DNA of 23,992 nt from Stramenopiles sp. TOSAG23-3 (lineage: Eukaryota > Sar), in assembly GCA_900128585.1 (NCBI GenBank), contig LT642197.1:1-23992 (forward strand), read 5' to 3'. Below are positions 8,597-16,932 of this stretch, one piece after another (within the stretch, counting starts at the first letter, position 1; each line of letters opens with the position of its first letter). The translations under genes and the position numbers were made by a program. The notes under the pieces are model-generated. The model searched no databases, was not told the DNA's origin, and saw nothing but the letters and a program-made list of their open reading frames with translations.

Positions 8597-11047
8597 TTGT
8601 GTTTATTGTTTTATTCGTTCATTCGCACCACCACCACCACCACCATCCTTTTGTCTAGCGACTTATTTCGGAACTTGCTAGAATCCTTGGGTGTCTATGG
8701 CTCGGCAATCCTTGTCGACAACTACCTCGCTTGCCTCGCGCTCTGCGTCGTTGGTGGCGCAGCCCTGCGCTTCGCCGCTAGCCGGCGAAACGGTTCGTTC
8801 GCAGAGGTTGACGTGTTCTCCTCCGCGGACGCTGACCAGATACGTATGATGAAGGAGAACTGCATTCTTGTCGACGAAAACGACAACGTTATCGGCCACG
8901 ACACGAAGAAAAGGTGCCACCTGCTGTCGAATGGGCTCCCGCTCCACCGGGCATTCAGCGTGTTCCTATTCGACCAGGCCGGCCGCTTGCTGCTGCAAAA
9001 GCGGTCGGACGACAAGATCACGTTCCCAAAGTACTGGGCGAACACGTGCTGCTCCCACCCCCTATTCGTGGACGGGGAGAAGGACGGGGTCGAGGGCGTG
9101 AAGCGCGCCGCGCGCCGGAAGCTGGAGCAAGAGCTTGGCATCAAACCGGAGCAAGTGCCCATGGACAGTTTCACGTTCTTAACGCGCGTGCACTACCGTG
9201 CCGCATGCGACGACACGTGGGGCGAGCACGAGGTCGATTACATCGTAATCTGCCGGCCGAAGAAAGACGTTACGCTGGACTTGAATCCGAACGAGGTGAG
9301 CGAGGCGCGGTACTTCACGAAGAAGGAACTGAAGAGCTTTGTGAAGGACTTCGACGAGCAGGCAGAGGGCGCGGAGCTGATATCTCCGTGGTTTCACATC
9401 ATCGAAAAGCAGTTCCTCCACAAATGGTGGGATGCCGTCCTGTCCAGCCGCACGCCCAGCTTGACAAAGGCGCTGAGCAAGGTCGCGGACGTCGGCACCA
9501 TCTTTCGAGGCCACATGGAGGACATCTCCAAGTACCAAACGAAGAAGTTCGACGCCAGCAAGAAACAGGGGGCGTACGGCAAGGTCAAGGTCCACTCGCA
9601 CGGGGTGCTGGCCCATTTGCTTCGCCCGAGCGAAATTGTTGCAGCTGTCAAGTACAAGCTGAAGAAGCACAAAAGTGGAATGTTGTGCGAGGGTGCCCCG
9701 AAGGGGCTGAGCAACGCGGACATCCTGTTCTGTGAAGACATCCTGTCCAGCGTCAGCCGTAGCTTTGCCGGGGTCATCAAAGAGCTTCCCCCGGTGCTCC
9801 GCCTGCCCGTCGCCATATTCTACTTGGTGCTGCGCGCGCTCGACACCGTCGAGGACGAGATGGATCTGTCGCGGTTTCAGCAGTACGCCACCAAGGAGAT
9901 CCCGGACACGTACGACGTGAAGATCAACATGCTCCATAAGTTCGTCGACCGCTTGACCACGAGTGGGAAGGGGTGCACGTCCACGGGCATCGGGGAGGCG
10001 GACGAGCGCAAACTGGTGGAACAGTTTGACAAAGTCCAGCGGGTGTTTGCCGCGTTGCCCAAGGGGCAGCGGGAGGTCATCAGTGACATAACGAAGCGCA
10101 TGGCCGGCGGGATGGCAGAGTTTGCCGGGAGAGACCTCGCTGCGGGCACCAAAGACCGCACCGAATTCGACCTGTACTGTCACTACGTCGCCGGACTGGT
10201 CGGCGAAGGCCTGACGAAACAGTTTGTGGCCGCCGGCCTGGAAAACAAGCGCGTCAAGGGCGCACGGGGCATGATGCTGGCCAACAGCATGGGCCTGTTC
10301 CTGCAGAAAACCAACATCACGCGTGACTACTTGGAGGACTTAGTGGACAACCGGTCGTTCTGGCCGGCGGACGTGTGGTCCCTGTACCGTGACACCCTCC
10401 CAGAACTCCGCGTCGGCGACGAGAAAGCAATGGCCTGCTTGAACCACATCATCACGGACGCGCTGTACCACGGGCCGGACTGCCTGGCGTACTTGGAGCA
10501 GCTGAAAGACCCCGCCGTGTTCAAGTTCTGCGCCATCCCCCAGATCATGGCAATCGCTACCCTGAGCGAATGCTACAATAACAAGAAGGTCTACACTGGC
10601 GTCGTGAAGATACGCAAGGGGTTGGCAGCGCGCATCGTCCAGGACTGCTCGACGATGGAGCGAACGCGCAAGTGGTTCGCCACCTTCGCCTCGCAAATCA
10701 TGAACCGGGTGGAAGAGAGCGACCCGAACGCGGAGCGCACCATCGACGCCTGCATTCATTTGGGGGGCAAGAAAGACTCTGTTCCCGGCGGCATTCTTGT
10801 GGTAGCAAACATGCTGGCTTTGTGCCTGTTGGTCACCCTGGCCACCCGTGTCTACGGCGCGAGCCAGCAGCGCGCTACGTTGATGCCGCGATTGACGAGC
10901 ACCACCGAAGTGGCCGAGCTAGGGATCGCCGTTACTTTGTTCCTGTACTTGCTCGGTTTCGGTGGCGTTGGCATTGCTGCTAGCGATTTCGGGTCGCACG
11001 CCACCAGCCAGCCCATTCGCATGGGAGACAAGAAGAAGAATGCCTAG
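8597..11047 (+). CDS. Isopentenyl-diphosphate isomerase - squalene synthase fusion (IDI-SQS)
   Basis: This bifunctional protein joins IPP/DMAPP isomerisation to squalene synthesis at the entry to sterol biosynthesis. Residue numbers count from 8597. A membrane-spanning stretch lies at about 37-61. The IDI (Nudix-like) domain at about 84-285 has NTCCSHPL (catalytic Cys at 151/152) and WGEHEVDY (208-215). The squalene synthase domain at about 375-705 has SRSF (387-390), the first Asp-rich motif DTVED (416-420) and the second, DYLED (577-581). Two C-terminal helices (about 731-754 and 771-795) anchor it. The last residues, KKNA, fit a KKXX ER-retrieval signal. The 5' end is unresolved. Codon 8597 is TTG, an in-frame stop lies at 8588-8590, and the first in-frame ATG is at 8846, downstream of the first membrane helix. 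A spliced 5' exon joined near the TAG at 8656-8658 is likely. The fusion is known from diatoms and related algae. Confidence 0.9.
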   Translation: MCLLFYSFIRTTTTTTILLSSDLFRNLLESLGVYGSAILVDNYLACLALCVVGGAALRFAASRRNGSFAEVDVFSSADADQIRMMKENCILVDENDNVIGHDTKKRCHLLSNGLPLHRAFSVFLFDQAGRLLLQKRSDDKITFPKYWANTCCSHPLFVDGEKDGVEGVKRAARRKLEQELGIKPEQVPMDSFTFLTRVHYRAACDDTWGEHEVDYIVICRPKKDVTLDLNPNEVSEARYFTKKELKSFVKDFDEQAEGAELISPWFHIIEKQFLHKWWDAVLSSRTPSLTKALSKVADVGTIFRGHMEDISKYQTKKFDASKKQGAYGKVKVHSHGVLAHLLRPSEIVAAVKYKLKKHKSGMLCEGAPKGLSNADILFCEDILSSVSRSFAGVIKELPPVLRLPVAIFYLVLRALDTVEDEMDLSRFQQYATKEIPDTYDVKINMLHKFVDRLTTSGKGCTSTGIGEADERKLVEQFDKVQRVFAALPKGQREVISDITKRMAGGMAEFAGRDLAAGTKDRTEFDLYCHYVAGLVGEGLTKQFVAAGLENKRVKGARGMMLANSMGLFLQKTNITRDYLEDLVDNRSFWPADVWSLYRDTLPELRVGDEKAMACLNHIITDALYHGPDCLAYLEQLKDPAVFKFCAIPQIMAIATLSECYNNKKVYTGVVKIRKGLAARIVQDCSTMERTRKWFATFASQIMNRVEESDPNAERTIDACIHLGGKKDSVPGGILVVANMLALCLLVTLATRVYGASQQRATLMPRLTSTTEVAELGIAVTLFLYLLGFGGVGIAASDFGSHATSQPIRMGDKKKNA

Positions 11048-11614
11048 AATGGCTTCAGGTTACTTTATGTGCGGACAAAACGCTGCCCCGTACTTCGTAT
11101 TGTTGGCCGTGACGACACGAGTGTCTTTACAATGAACTGTTCCCGGCGATTGGAAGTTTGGAACCTTTAAGGAGAGAGTGCGGGCAAAAAGTTAATTCTT
11201 AATTTTACGACAAGAAGTATTGTAGTTCTGTGTATCCCTTTACCACGCATCTTGTCTAAGAGTGTACTTCTTCACCGGGCACGTGCCCGCCCGCATCCCA
11301 GGAAGTTTGTTTTGAAACCAAGATCTTCCCCTAACGGTGGAACCATGGGGAGAAGGGTGTGGGAGGGAGGGCAACGGTATGGTATGTACATATATCGTAG
11401 AAAATAAGACGGAGGGGCATTCCGGTGGGCACGATTCGCTGGGGGCGTCAAAAGAAACGTTGGCTTGCGCACGTTCCGCGGCATTCCAAACGCTCTTCTT
11501 CACCCTCCCTTCGCTCGTGCTCCAACTCTCCCCCCTTTGCCTGAGAAGAAGTGTGTGTTCTTTCAAAAAAGATTTAATAAAACTTATACATTAGTCCACC
11601 ATAGCAAAAAGAGT
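11048..11614. other. Convergent 3' spacer between IDI-SQS and RPL23
   Basis: This is mixed-composition sequence holding the 3' UTRs of the two convergent genes. Overlapping open frames occur on both strands (11240-11566 minus, 108 codons; 11337-11594 plus, 85 codons), but neither has a recognisable domain or a typical protein composition. A possible polyadenylation context (AATAAAAC) lies at about 11576 on the plus strand. No RNA gene is seen. Confidence 0.5.
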
Positions 11615-12037
11615 TTACAAAATTGATCCAGCGGCACTGGCAATTTTTGGCCACAAATCGGCACATTCTTTTCCAACTGGTCCGGTAACTGCACTACCTT
11701 TCATTTCACCTTTGTTGTTCACGATAACTCCAGCGTTGTCTTCAAAGTAGAGAAACAGGCCACTCTTCCGTCTCCATGCTTTTCGCTGACGGACAATAAC
11801 AGCTGGGTGCATCTTCTTTCTGAGGTCCGGCTTACCTTTCTTTACGGACGCCATGACCATGTCACCAACACCTGCTTGCGGAAGACGGTTCAAAACACCT
11901 CCAATACCTTTGACCGCAACGATGTACAAATTCTTTGCACCAGTGTTATCGGCACAGTTGATTACGGCACCAACTGGAAGACCAAGGGTCATTTTGTATT
12001 TGTTACCGGCGGCGCCGGCACGTCCACGTTTTGCCAT
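11615..12037 (-). CDS. RPL23: 60S ribosomal protein L23 (uL14)
   Basis: This intronless 140-residue protein is exactly the usual eukaryotic uL14 length. It is readable along its whole length as uL14: [20 protein letters not shown] near residues 20-39, then [20 protein letters not shown], the basic [21 protein letters not shown] stretch, [11 protein letters not shown] (99-109) and the [12 protein letters not shown] segment (114-125). It is a component of the large cytosolic subunit near the factor-binding and intersubunit-bridge region. The ATG at 12035-12037 starts the conserved [14 protein letters not shown]-terminus. It converges with IDI-SQS, and its upstream side faces the 1.45 kb AT-rich spacer shared with the MED17-like gene. 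Confidence 0.97.
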   Translation of the reverse strand: MAKRGRAGAAGNKYKMTLGLPVGAVINCADNTGAKNLYIVAVKGIGGVLNRLPQAGVGDMVMASVKKGKPDLRKKMHPAVIVRQRKAWRRKSGLFLYFEDNAGVIVNNKGEMKGSAVTGPVGKECADLWPKIASAAGSIL

Positions 12038-13494
12038 ATTTGCTCGAAAAAAATTTGTTTCACGAAGTTAAATATATAGATCACTGTATAATCAGAAGAT
12101 TGGTTTATGAAACAATCTAAATCCTTCTCGCTCGTGCCAAAATCAATTTCAACGGAATGGAACACATCTATCACACACATTCAACCGAACGAAGAAAGAA
12201 ACGAAGTGAAAAGTTGTTCAGGGAATGAAGGAATTCTTTTTTTTATTTTACATAAATTTTTTTAATTTCTTTTTCTTCCTCCCTGTTGTATGTATGTTAT
12301 TATAAAATTAGTTATGAAGAAGAAAACATGTGATGAGATGGAAGAGAAAGAAAATCCAAAATGATACAAATAGCAACGTATAGTATTAAGTACTTCTTCC
12401 TATATATTATATTAAAAATATAGGTAATGTTGAAAGGTAATGCTATCTTTATATTAATACATCGTTTAGATAGGAGTAGTATTTAAAATGAAAGAAAGGA
12501 ACGACTGGTTGTCAAGAAAAGCAATGTTATTCCTATGTTAATTATACTAAACGATACAGTAGGTGAAACAACGAACAGCCACCAACAACCAACACTTCTC
12601 CCTATTCCTATGTATGTACAGTACTATTACCGTGTTCAGTAAGCCATTCCCTGTTCTATTCCCTTGTATTACATCATAGAATAGAGATATTCATAGGGTA
12701 CAGTCGAATGGCTCTCCCTCCATTCCCCATTCCATATCACATATAAAATGGGAGGGGATTTCTCTGAATACTTAAGTATTATAGTTTTTGGTATGGCCTA
12801 TGAATGGTGCGGTGCTTTCATTCAGGGGTGAGGGGAAGACTTTGTTTTTAACTAAAATTATTTTGAATTGTCTATTATATTTATAATTATTATTTTTATT
12901 CTTCCGAAGCGAGAAAGTAAACATCCCTGAAGGAACGGAACACTCACTCCTCAGCCTATAATGATAGACTATGAAGGAACACATCTATTATTTATAATAT
13001 TCATATGTATATTTATCCTTAATGTATAGAAAGGAAAGCTTGAATTATGACAATGCGGGATTTTGTTGAAATATTCTTTACATAATGATAATAGAGGTAT
13101 TTCCCATTCCATATCATATCTCTAAAATTTATAAAATAGACTTTTTTTGGAAAAATTTAAAAAAAAAAAAAGGAGGAAAATTTAAAAGTATAGTTTTAAG
13201 GTAGTTTTTGATATAATAGGACGAAATGATGGTAGTCTAATGGGGGTACGTAGATTAATATTATTTTTTTTGGTAGTACCTCTTTCTTTCTTCTCAACAA
13301 GAAAGATACCACCTACCACCTTCCATTCCATTCTTAATCTCCATTTATAAAAAATTTCAATGAAATTGAAAAGAAAGGTGACGACCACGCGTTTGCTTTT
13401 TTACCTACACAGTTATTCTATCTATCGTTGCTTTGTTGTTGTACAATTTCTGTTCCCATTGACGGATATCTGCCTCACAGCCACCTTTGTTTGC
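12038..13494. other. AT-rich divergent intergenic region between RPL23 and the MED17-like gene
   Basis: This is AT-rich non-coding DNA with poly-T (about 12236-12262), poly-A (about 13160-13171) and no supported gene. The block TTCCCATTCCATATCATAT (13100-13118) is close to TCCCCATTCCATATCACAT (12723-12741), a small dispersed repeat. The last 135 bases (13360-13494) are open in the MED17-like frame but encode an AT-biased hydrophobic string unlike the rest of that protein, so I treat them as 5' UTR. Confidence 0.5.
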
Positions 13495-15432
13495 ATGTCG
13501 GGTAGTGGTTGTGCGTCGTCGTCTTCGTCTGGATTGGAGGTCCCGACTTTACTCCCGCGTGGAAGCATAGGCCGGCGAGACCCTGTCGCTTTCATAGACC
13601 CGAAGACGGGGGAGGGGGTTTCGGCAAACAGTCTCGTACTTTATAATGTGCCATTCAGAATAACGGACAGGAATGTAAAAAAAGTGCCCGTGCGTTTGCA
13701 GAACGGGAAAGTAGTCCAGCAGCACGTTCTTCCGGTATGTGCCCCGAACGGCAAAGTAGTTCGGGAAATCAGCTGCGGCCCCCCGAATGGTTTCCGCCCG
13801 GGACACCTGCACATGGAACAGGTTTCTGCAGATTTTGAGCCATATACATTCGCAGAGCACCAAATGGCATACACAATGAGAGAGTTGCACGAAAAGGGGG
13901 AATATTTTAGGCCCCTTAAGAAGCACCGGGTCGATCAAATGAACGATGAACGCGTCGAGCGGTTGGAAGCGTTGGGGAGCCTGCCGGAGGACGGCGAGCT
14001 TGCGCCCGGGTCCGAAGAGGCGTCCCAAAAATTTGAGGAGAAGAAGCACATCGCGCTGACGAAGGCGCGCGATGAAATAGGGTGGGTGTGGCAGGCCTTT
14101 CAGTACGAAAAGAATGAGAAGGCGATAGACATTGAGATGAAGCATGCGATCCCCGCCAAGGCGACCACGGCGCAAGAAGACGAGCGGGAGGACGAGGACA
14201 CTAGCCTGGCAATCGAGTTGAAGCGGGAACAGGTGGCGTCGGCGGCGGAGTATTTTCGGGGAAAGGTGGCAGGATTAAGGAACAACTTAAGACAAAACCG
14301 TTTCTACTTTCAAGCCGTTGCGTACTTGGCCAAGCACTGGCCCCTGCTCCCGCGCAACGAGCGACAAGCGTTTTCCTCCATCAAAGCGATCGATCGGCTC
14401 TGCGTCGACTGCTCCAATAGCTTGCGTGGGTCTCTCTGGAAGCCGACACGGGGGAAAGAGGCACGGCCGTTGCAGAATGCCACCCTGGTCCGACTGGTGC
14501 ACACGAAAAATGTGGAGCGGGAAGATGAAAACTTGTTCACGGTTGGCGGTGTGGCGCCAAAGATATGCGCGTTCGTAAGTTTAGAAGTGAAGATTGGGAA
14601 GGGTCCTGCACATGTGTTTTCCCCAAAGCTGCCACGCGACGACAACGATGACGGGGGCAACGTGCCCCAGAAGACGAAACTCCTGCTAGAGAGTGTGCGC
14701 CATTCAGCCCTGTGCGAAGAAATTTTTGACCTTTTGAAGTCCGAAATGGGGCGGAGAATTTACGGTAGAAAGAAAATGGATTTGTCGGAGCTGTTCTCAC
14801 GAGACAATTTCTCAGTTGTGACTTATTTGGACTCGGAGATTTCGTTCATGGGGGAAGACATCGATAGCCCAATCGTCAGCATTAGATTAGTCCCGCTTGA
14901 GGAAGGGCTCGGGCAGACCATGGACGTGGAAGACGACGACGGCAACGTCGTTGGTGCAGCATCAGTCGCTGCCATACTCTGCACCGAGGTCAAGCATAAC
15001 TGGAAGCTGCAGGTTGAGGGCGCTGAGTATCACAGGAACAAGGATGGCACCAAAGTGTTCCGATTGGGAAGCCGAAAACCCTTTACGGGGGCTGAAAATG
15101 CCATGCGCTACTTGAAACACGTTTCCCTAAGGCGGGAGGTGAACGATCTCCTGGCCCATTGTACCAACAGCAAAACGTGGGAAAGCAGCATTGAGGACAC
15201 AACAAAGGACTTGCTAGACAGACGCGCCAACGGCGGGAGTGCCCTGTGCGTGTCGATCTGCCATTTCTCTGTAAAGGCAACACACAAAGGGACATTTGCG
15301 ATCAGGGATTCACACAACATTCAGCTTATGCTGGTGGATTCAAACGGGAAGTGCATGTCCAGGGAGTTTGCCCGCGTCGTCGAAGTACGAGAATTTTTCA
15401 ATAATCAGTTGAAATGGAAAACAAAGAAGTAG
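13495..15432 (+). CDS. MED17: Probable Mediator complex subunit 17
   Basis: This 645-residue protein (from ATG 13495) shows the hallmarks I associate with MED17, the central scaffold of the Mediator head module in RNA polymerase II transcription. A helical block, RQNRFYFQAVAYLAKHW (266-282), precedes VDCSNSLRGSLW (304-315), the counterpart of the VDCSYGSAGS segment. It is followed by LLESVRHSALCEEIFDLLKS (397-416), like the LL-ARNSLFDEELF helix. The N-terminal 150 residues are poorly conserved and there is an acidic linker (about 228-238). An in-frame ATG at 13360 would add 45 hydrophobic residues (YLHSYSIYRCFVVVQFLF and so on) that look like translated AT-rich leader, so 13495 is preferred. 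No intron is needed. The call rests on motif recognition and could be wrong if a profile search disagrees. Confidence 0.7.
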   Translation: MSGSGCASSSSSGLEVPTLLPRGSIGRRDPVAFIDPKTGEGVSANSLVLYNVPFRITDRNVKKVPVRLQNGKVVQQHVLPVCAPNGKVVREISCGPPNGFRPGHLHMEQVSADFEPYTFAEHQMAYTMRELHEKGEYFRPLKKHRVDQMNDERVERLEALGSLPEDGELAPGSEEASQKFEEKKHIALTKARDEIGWVWQAFQYEKNEKAIDIEMKHAIPAKATTAQEDEREDEDTSLAIELKREQVASAAEYFRGKVAGLRNNLRQNRFYFQAVAYLAKHWPLLPRNERQAFSSIKAIDRLCVDCSNSLRGSLWKPTRGKEARPLQNATLVRLVHTKNVEREDENLFTVGGVAPKICAFVSLEVKIGKGPAHVFSPKLPRDDNDDGGNVPQKTKLLLESVRHSALCEEIFDLLKSEMGRRIYGRKKMDLSELFSRDNFSVVTYLDSEISFMGEDIDSPIVSIRLVPLEEGLGQTMDVEDDDGNVVGAASVAAILCTEVKHNWKLQVEGAEYHRNKDGTKVFRLGSRKPFTGAENAMRYLKHVSLRREVNDLLAHCTNSKTWESSIEDTTKDLLDRRANGGSALCVSICHFSVKATHKGTFAIRDSHNIQLMLVDSNGKCMSREFARVVEVREFFNNQLKWKTKK

Positions 15433-16420
15433 AATCCAACCCACTTTTTGTATCCCCCGTAGTGTGTGCAAGTCTTTCCCACGGTCGGGGTAACGGAAAG
15501 ACTTTTCCGAGACGAAGAGAGTAAGAGTAAAAGATACGAGCATCCCACTAACAATGTGATGTACACAACAAAAATAACAGAGCATCAGAAAGATTTTTTT
15601 TTGAGCGAGGAGAGCTATAAAAAATTAGATGCTGTGTTTGGCTGTGGATGTCGTAGATAGTATACATATTTTTATAAAAAAATAATATAATTTATTACAT
15701 TTTCACGGACTACCTTGGTACAAGCTTACAGCCAATTTTCTTTCTTGCTTTTAAAAATAATATATATACAAGTTTATTACGACTGGAGGTGGCGTGAGAT
15801 AAGTTGTTAGCATGCAAGGGCGCTGTAGGGGTGAACAGCAAGGGAGACCCAACTGTAACAGGAAGAATGATAATAACGACAAGAAAAAGAGTAGCAGTCA
15901 AAAATAAAAAGAGAAGAAGAAAATAAACGAGGATAGGGTAAGAGTCCCAAAAGTAACTCTCCAGGGAGCGAGGGTAAAAGTGGAACAGAAGGTAAAGGAT
16001 CAGGAGCAGTAGGAATAGATCTCCCTAAGGCTCAGCCGATAAGACGATAATAGGAGAATCGAAACGAGGAGGAAACAGCTCGTGGAGTGAGAGAAATATA
16101 CAGAAAAAGGGGGGGGAGCAAGTAAAGGGGAGCTTGCGAACCAGTGGGCAGAAAAGGAAGGTGAGCATAAAGCGATAAAGGGGGAAGGGCAGTGTCAAAT
16201 AATGAAGGGGAGGATCAAGGCGATATGCCAATAGCGGAGCAGGGAGAGGCAGATAACTAGAGGGGTCCATATATGCGTAGTGGGCCGCGTGGCGACTGAT
16301 AGTTATATGTAGATATCAGTGATATGGTTCAACAGTGTGAAGCGAGGTAAGTGGGGGTAGCTGAACGGACACGCTAGAGAAGTTGAAAACCGTATAGCTG
16401 AGTGAAACGGATTGACCAAT

Positions 16421-16503
16421 TTTCCCAAGTCAAAGAAAAGAAAAAGAAAAAGGTTATTGAAATTGGATATATTTTTTTTTTTTTTTTTTTTTGACTTAGG
16501 AAA
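16421..16503. repeat. Long A/T-tract hairpin
   Basis: The left arm 16421-16451 is TTTCCCAAGTC followed by a 20-base A-rich tract. It is complementary to 16472-16503, a run of 21 T followed by GACTTAGGAAA. The 11-base outer arms match except at one position, and the A tract (three G) pairs with the T run through A-U and G-U pairs. In RNA this would make a duplex of about 30 pairs with a loop near 20 bases. Confidence 0.75.
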
Positions 16504-16536
16504 GTCGGGGTGATCGGGCTGGAGCGCTAGCAGACG

Positions 16537-16585
16537 GGGAGATATCATCCTTCGGTCCAGCTTGGACCGTAAGTGATGACCTCCC
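16537..16585. repeat. Bulged hairpin around a perfect 7-bp stem
   Basis: The core CGGTCCA / TGGACCG (16553-16559 and 16563-16569) closes on a three-base loop, GCT. The stem continues outward through 16545-16552 and 16570-16579 with two single-base bulges, then past a small internal loop to GGGAG / CTCCC (16537-16541 and 16581-16585). This gives about 20 pairs in total. It follows directly on the A/T-tract hairpin. Confidence 0.65.
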
Positions 16586-16708
16586 AGCCTGGCCAGTAGT
16601 AGTAATCGTCCAAGAAATTTAACGTCACATAAGAAGTAATAAATTATAATATGTTTTTTTTTTAAATACCACAACAACATCAACACAACATCGATGCACT
16701 ATCTTACA

Positions 16709-16775
16709 GGTACGAGGTACCAGGTACGGTACGGGGGTCACTATATAAAAATACAGGGGGGGGTACCGGTGGTAC
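16709..16775 (+). promoter_or_regulatory. GGTAC cluster with TATA-like box upstream of the DUF1295 gene
   Basis: Six GGTAC pentamers occur in 67 bases (16709, 16716, 16723, 16728, 16762 and 16771). Between the fourth and fifth lies CTATATAAAA (16741-16750), a good TATA-like box about 180 bases before the ATG at 16933. The spacing and repetition suggest a core promoter with a repeated binding site, but no factor is known to me, so the assignment is inference. Confidence 0.4.
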
Positions 16776-16932
16776 GATAATAATCACATCCATTTTGATG
16801 CCGCCGCCGGCCGGTGGTGGTGGTTGAATTAAAAATTGACAAAAAGTGAATTACAAATACTAATTGAAGGGAAAGATTCGGAACTAATACGACAGAGAAA
16901 ATAAATAAATTTAATTATAAACCTTAGCAACA

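Larger units (their letters stand above)
15433..16932. other. Intergenic region with purine-skewed stretch and hairpins
   Basis: This 1.5 kb spacer lies between two plus-strand genes. After an AT-rich 3' region (to about 15780), the plus strand is conspicuously purine-rich and C/T-poor from about 15780 to 16400 (for example the G-runs near 16107-16115 and 16181-16187). Two hairpins follow (16421-16503 and 16537-16585), then a promoter-like stretch before the DUF1295 gene. Minus-strand open frames at 16025-16270 and 16303-16686 are Pro/Leu/Phe-rich by-products of the skew. The stretch could be an old mobile-element remnant or a non-coding RNA locus; I cannot tell which. Confidence 0.5.

Noticed and set aside
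8697-8849. 50-codon ATG frame (MARQSLSTTTSLASRSASL...) resembling a transit peptide upstream of the IDI domain
   Set aside because: It is in a different frame from IDI-SQS and ends at TGA 8847-8849 with no evident splice out. The overlapping frame encodes a membrane helix contiguous with the enzyme.
11240-11566. 108-codon minus-strand open frame in the IDI-SQS/RPL23 spacer
   Set aside because: It has no recognisable domain and a Pro/Ser/Arg composition typical of chance frames, and a competing frame exists on the other strand over the same bases.
13360-13494. 45-residue hydrophobic N-terminal extension of the MED17-like protein
   Set aside because: Its composition matches translated AT-rich leader, MED17 proteins are nuclear and need no signal or membrane anchor, and a better start lies at 13495.
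13495-15432. PAF1-type elongation factor as an alternative identity
   Set aside because: The VDCS...GS segment and the following LL-x-x-x-R-x-S-x-x-x-E-E-I-F helix fit MED17 better, and I see no PAF1 signature.
15466-15660. 64-codon plus-strand frame just after the MED17-like stop
   Set aside because: It does not begin with ATG, has no domain, and most likely is 3' UTR.
16025-16686. Minus-strand open frames (16025-16270 and 16303-16686) that might be remnants of a mobile-element protein
   Set aside because: The translations are Pro/Leu/Phe-rich or poly-Lys from homopolymers, with no reverse transcriptase, integrase or transposase motif.
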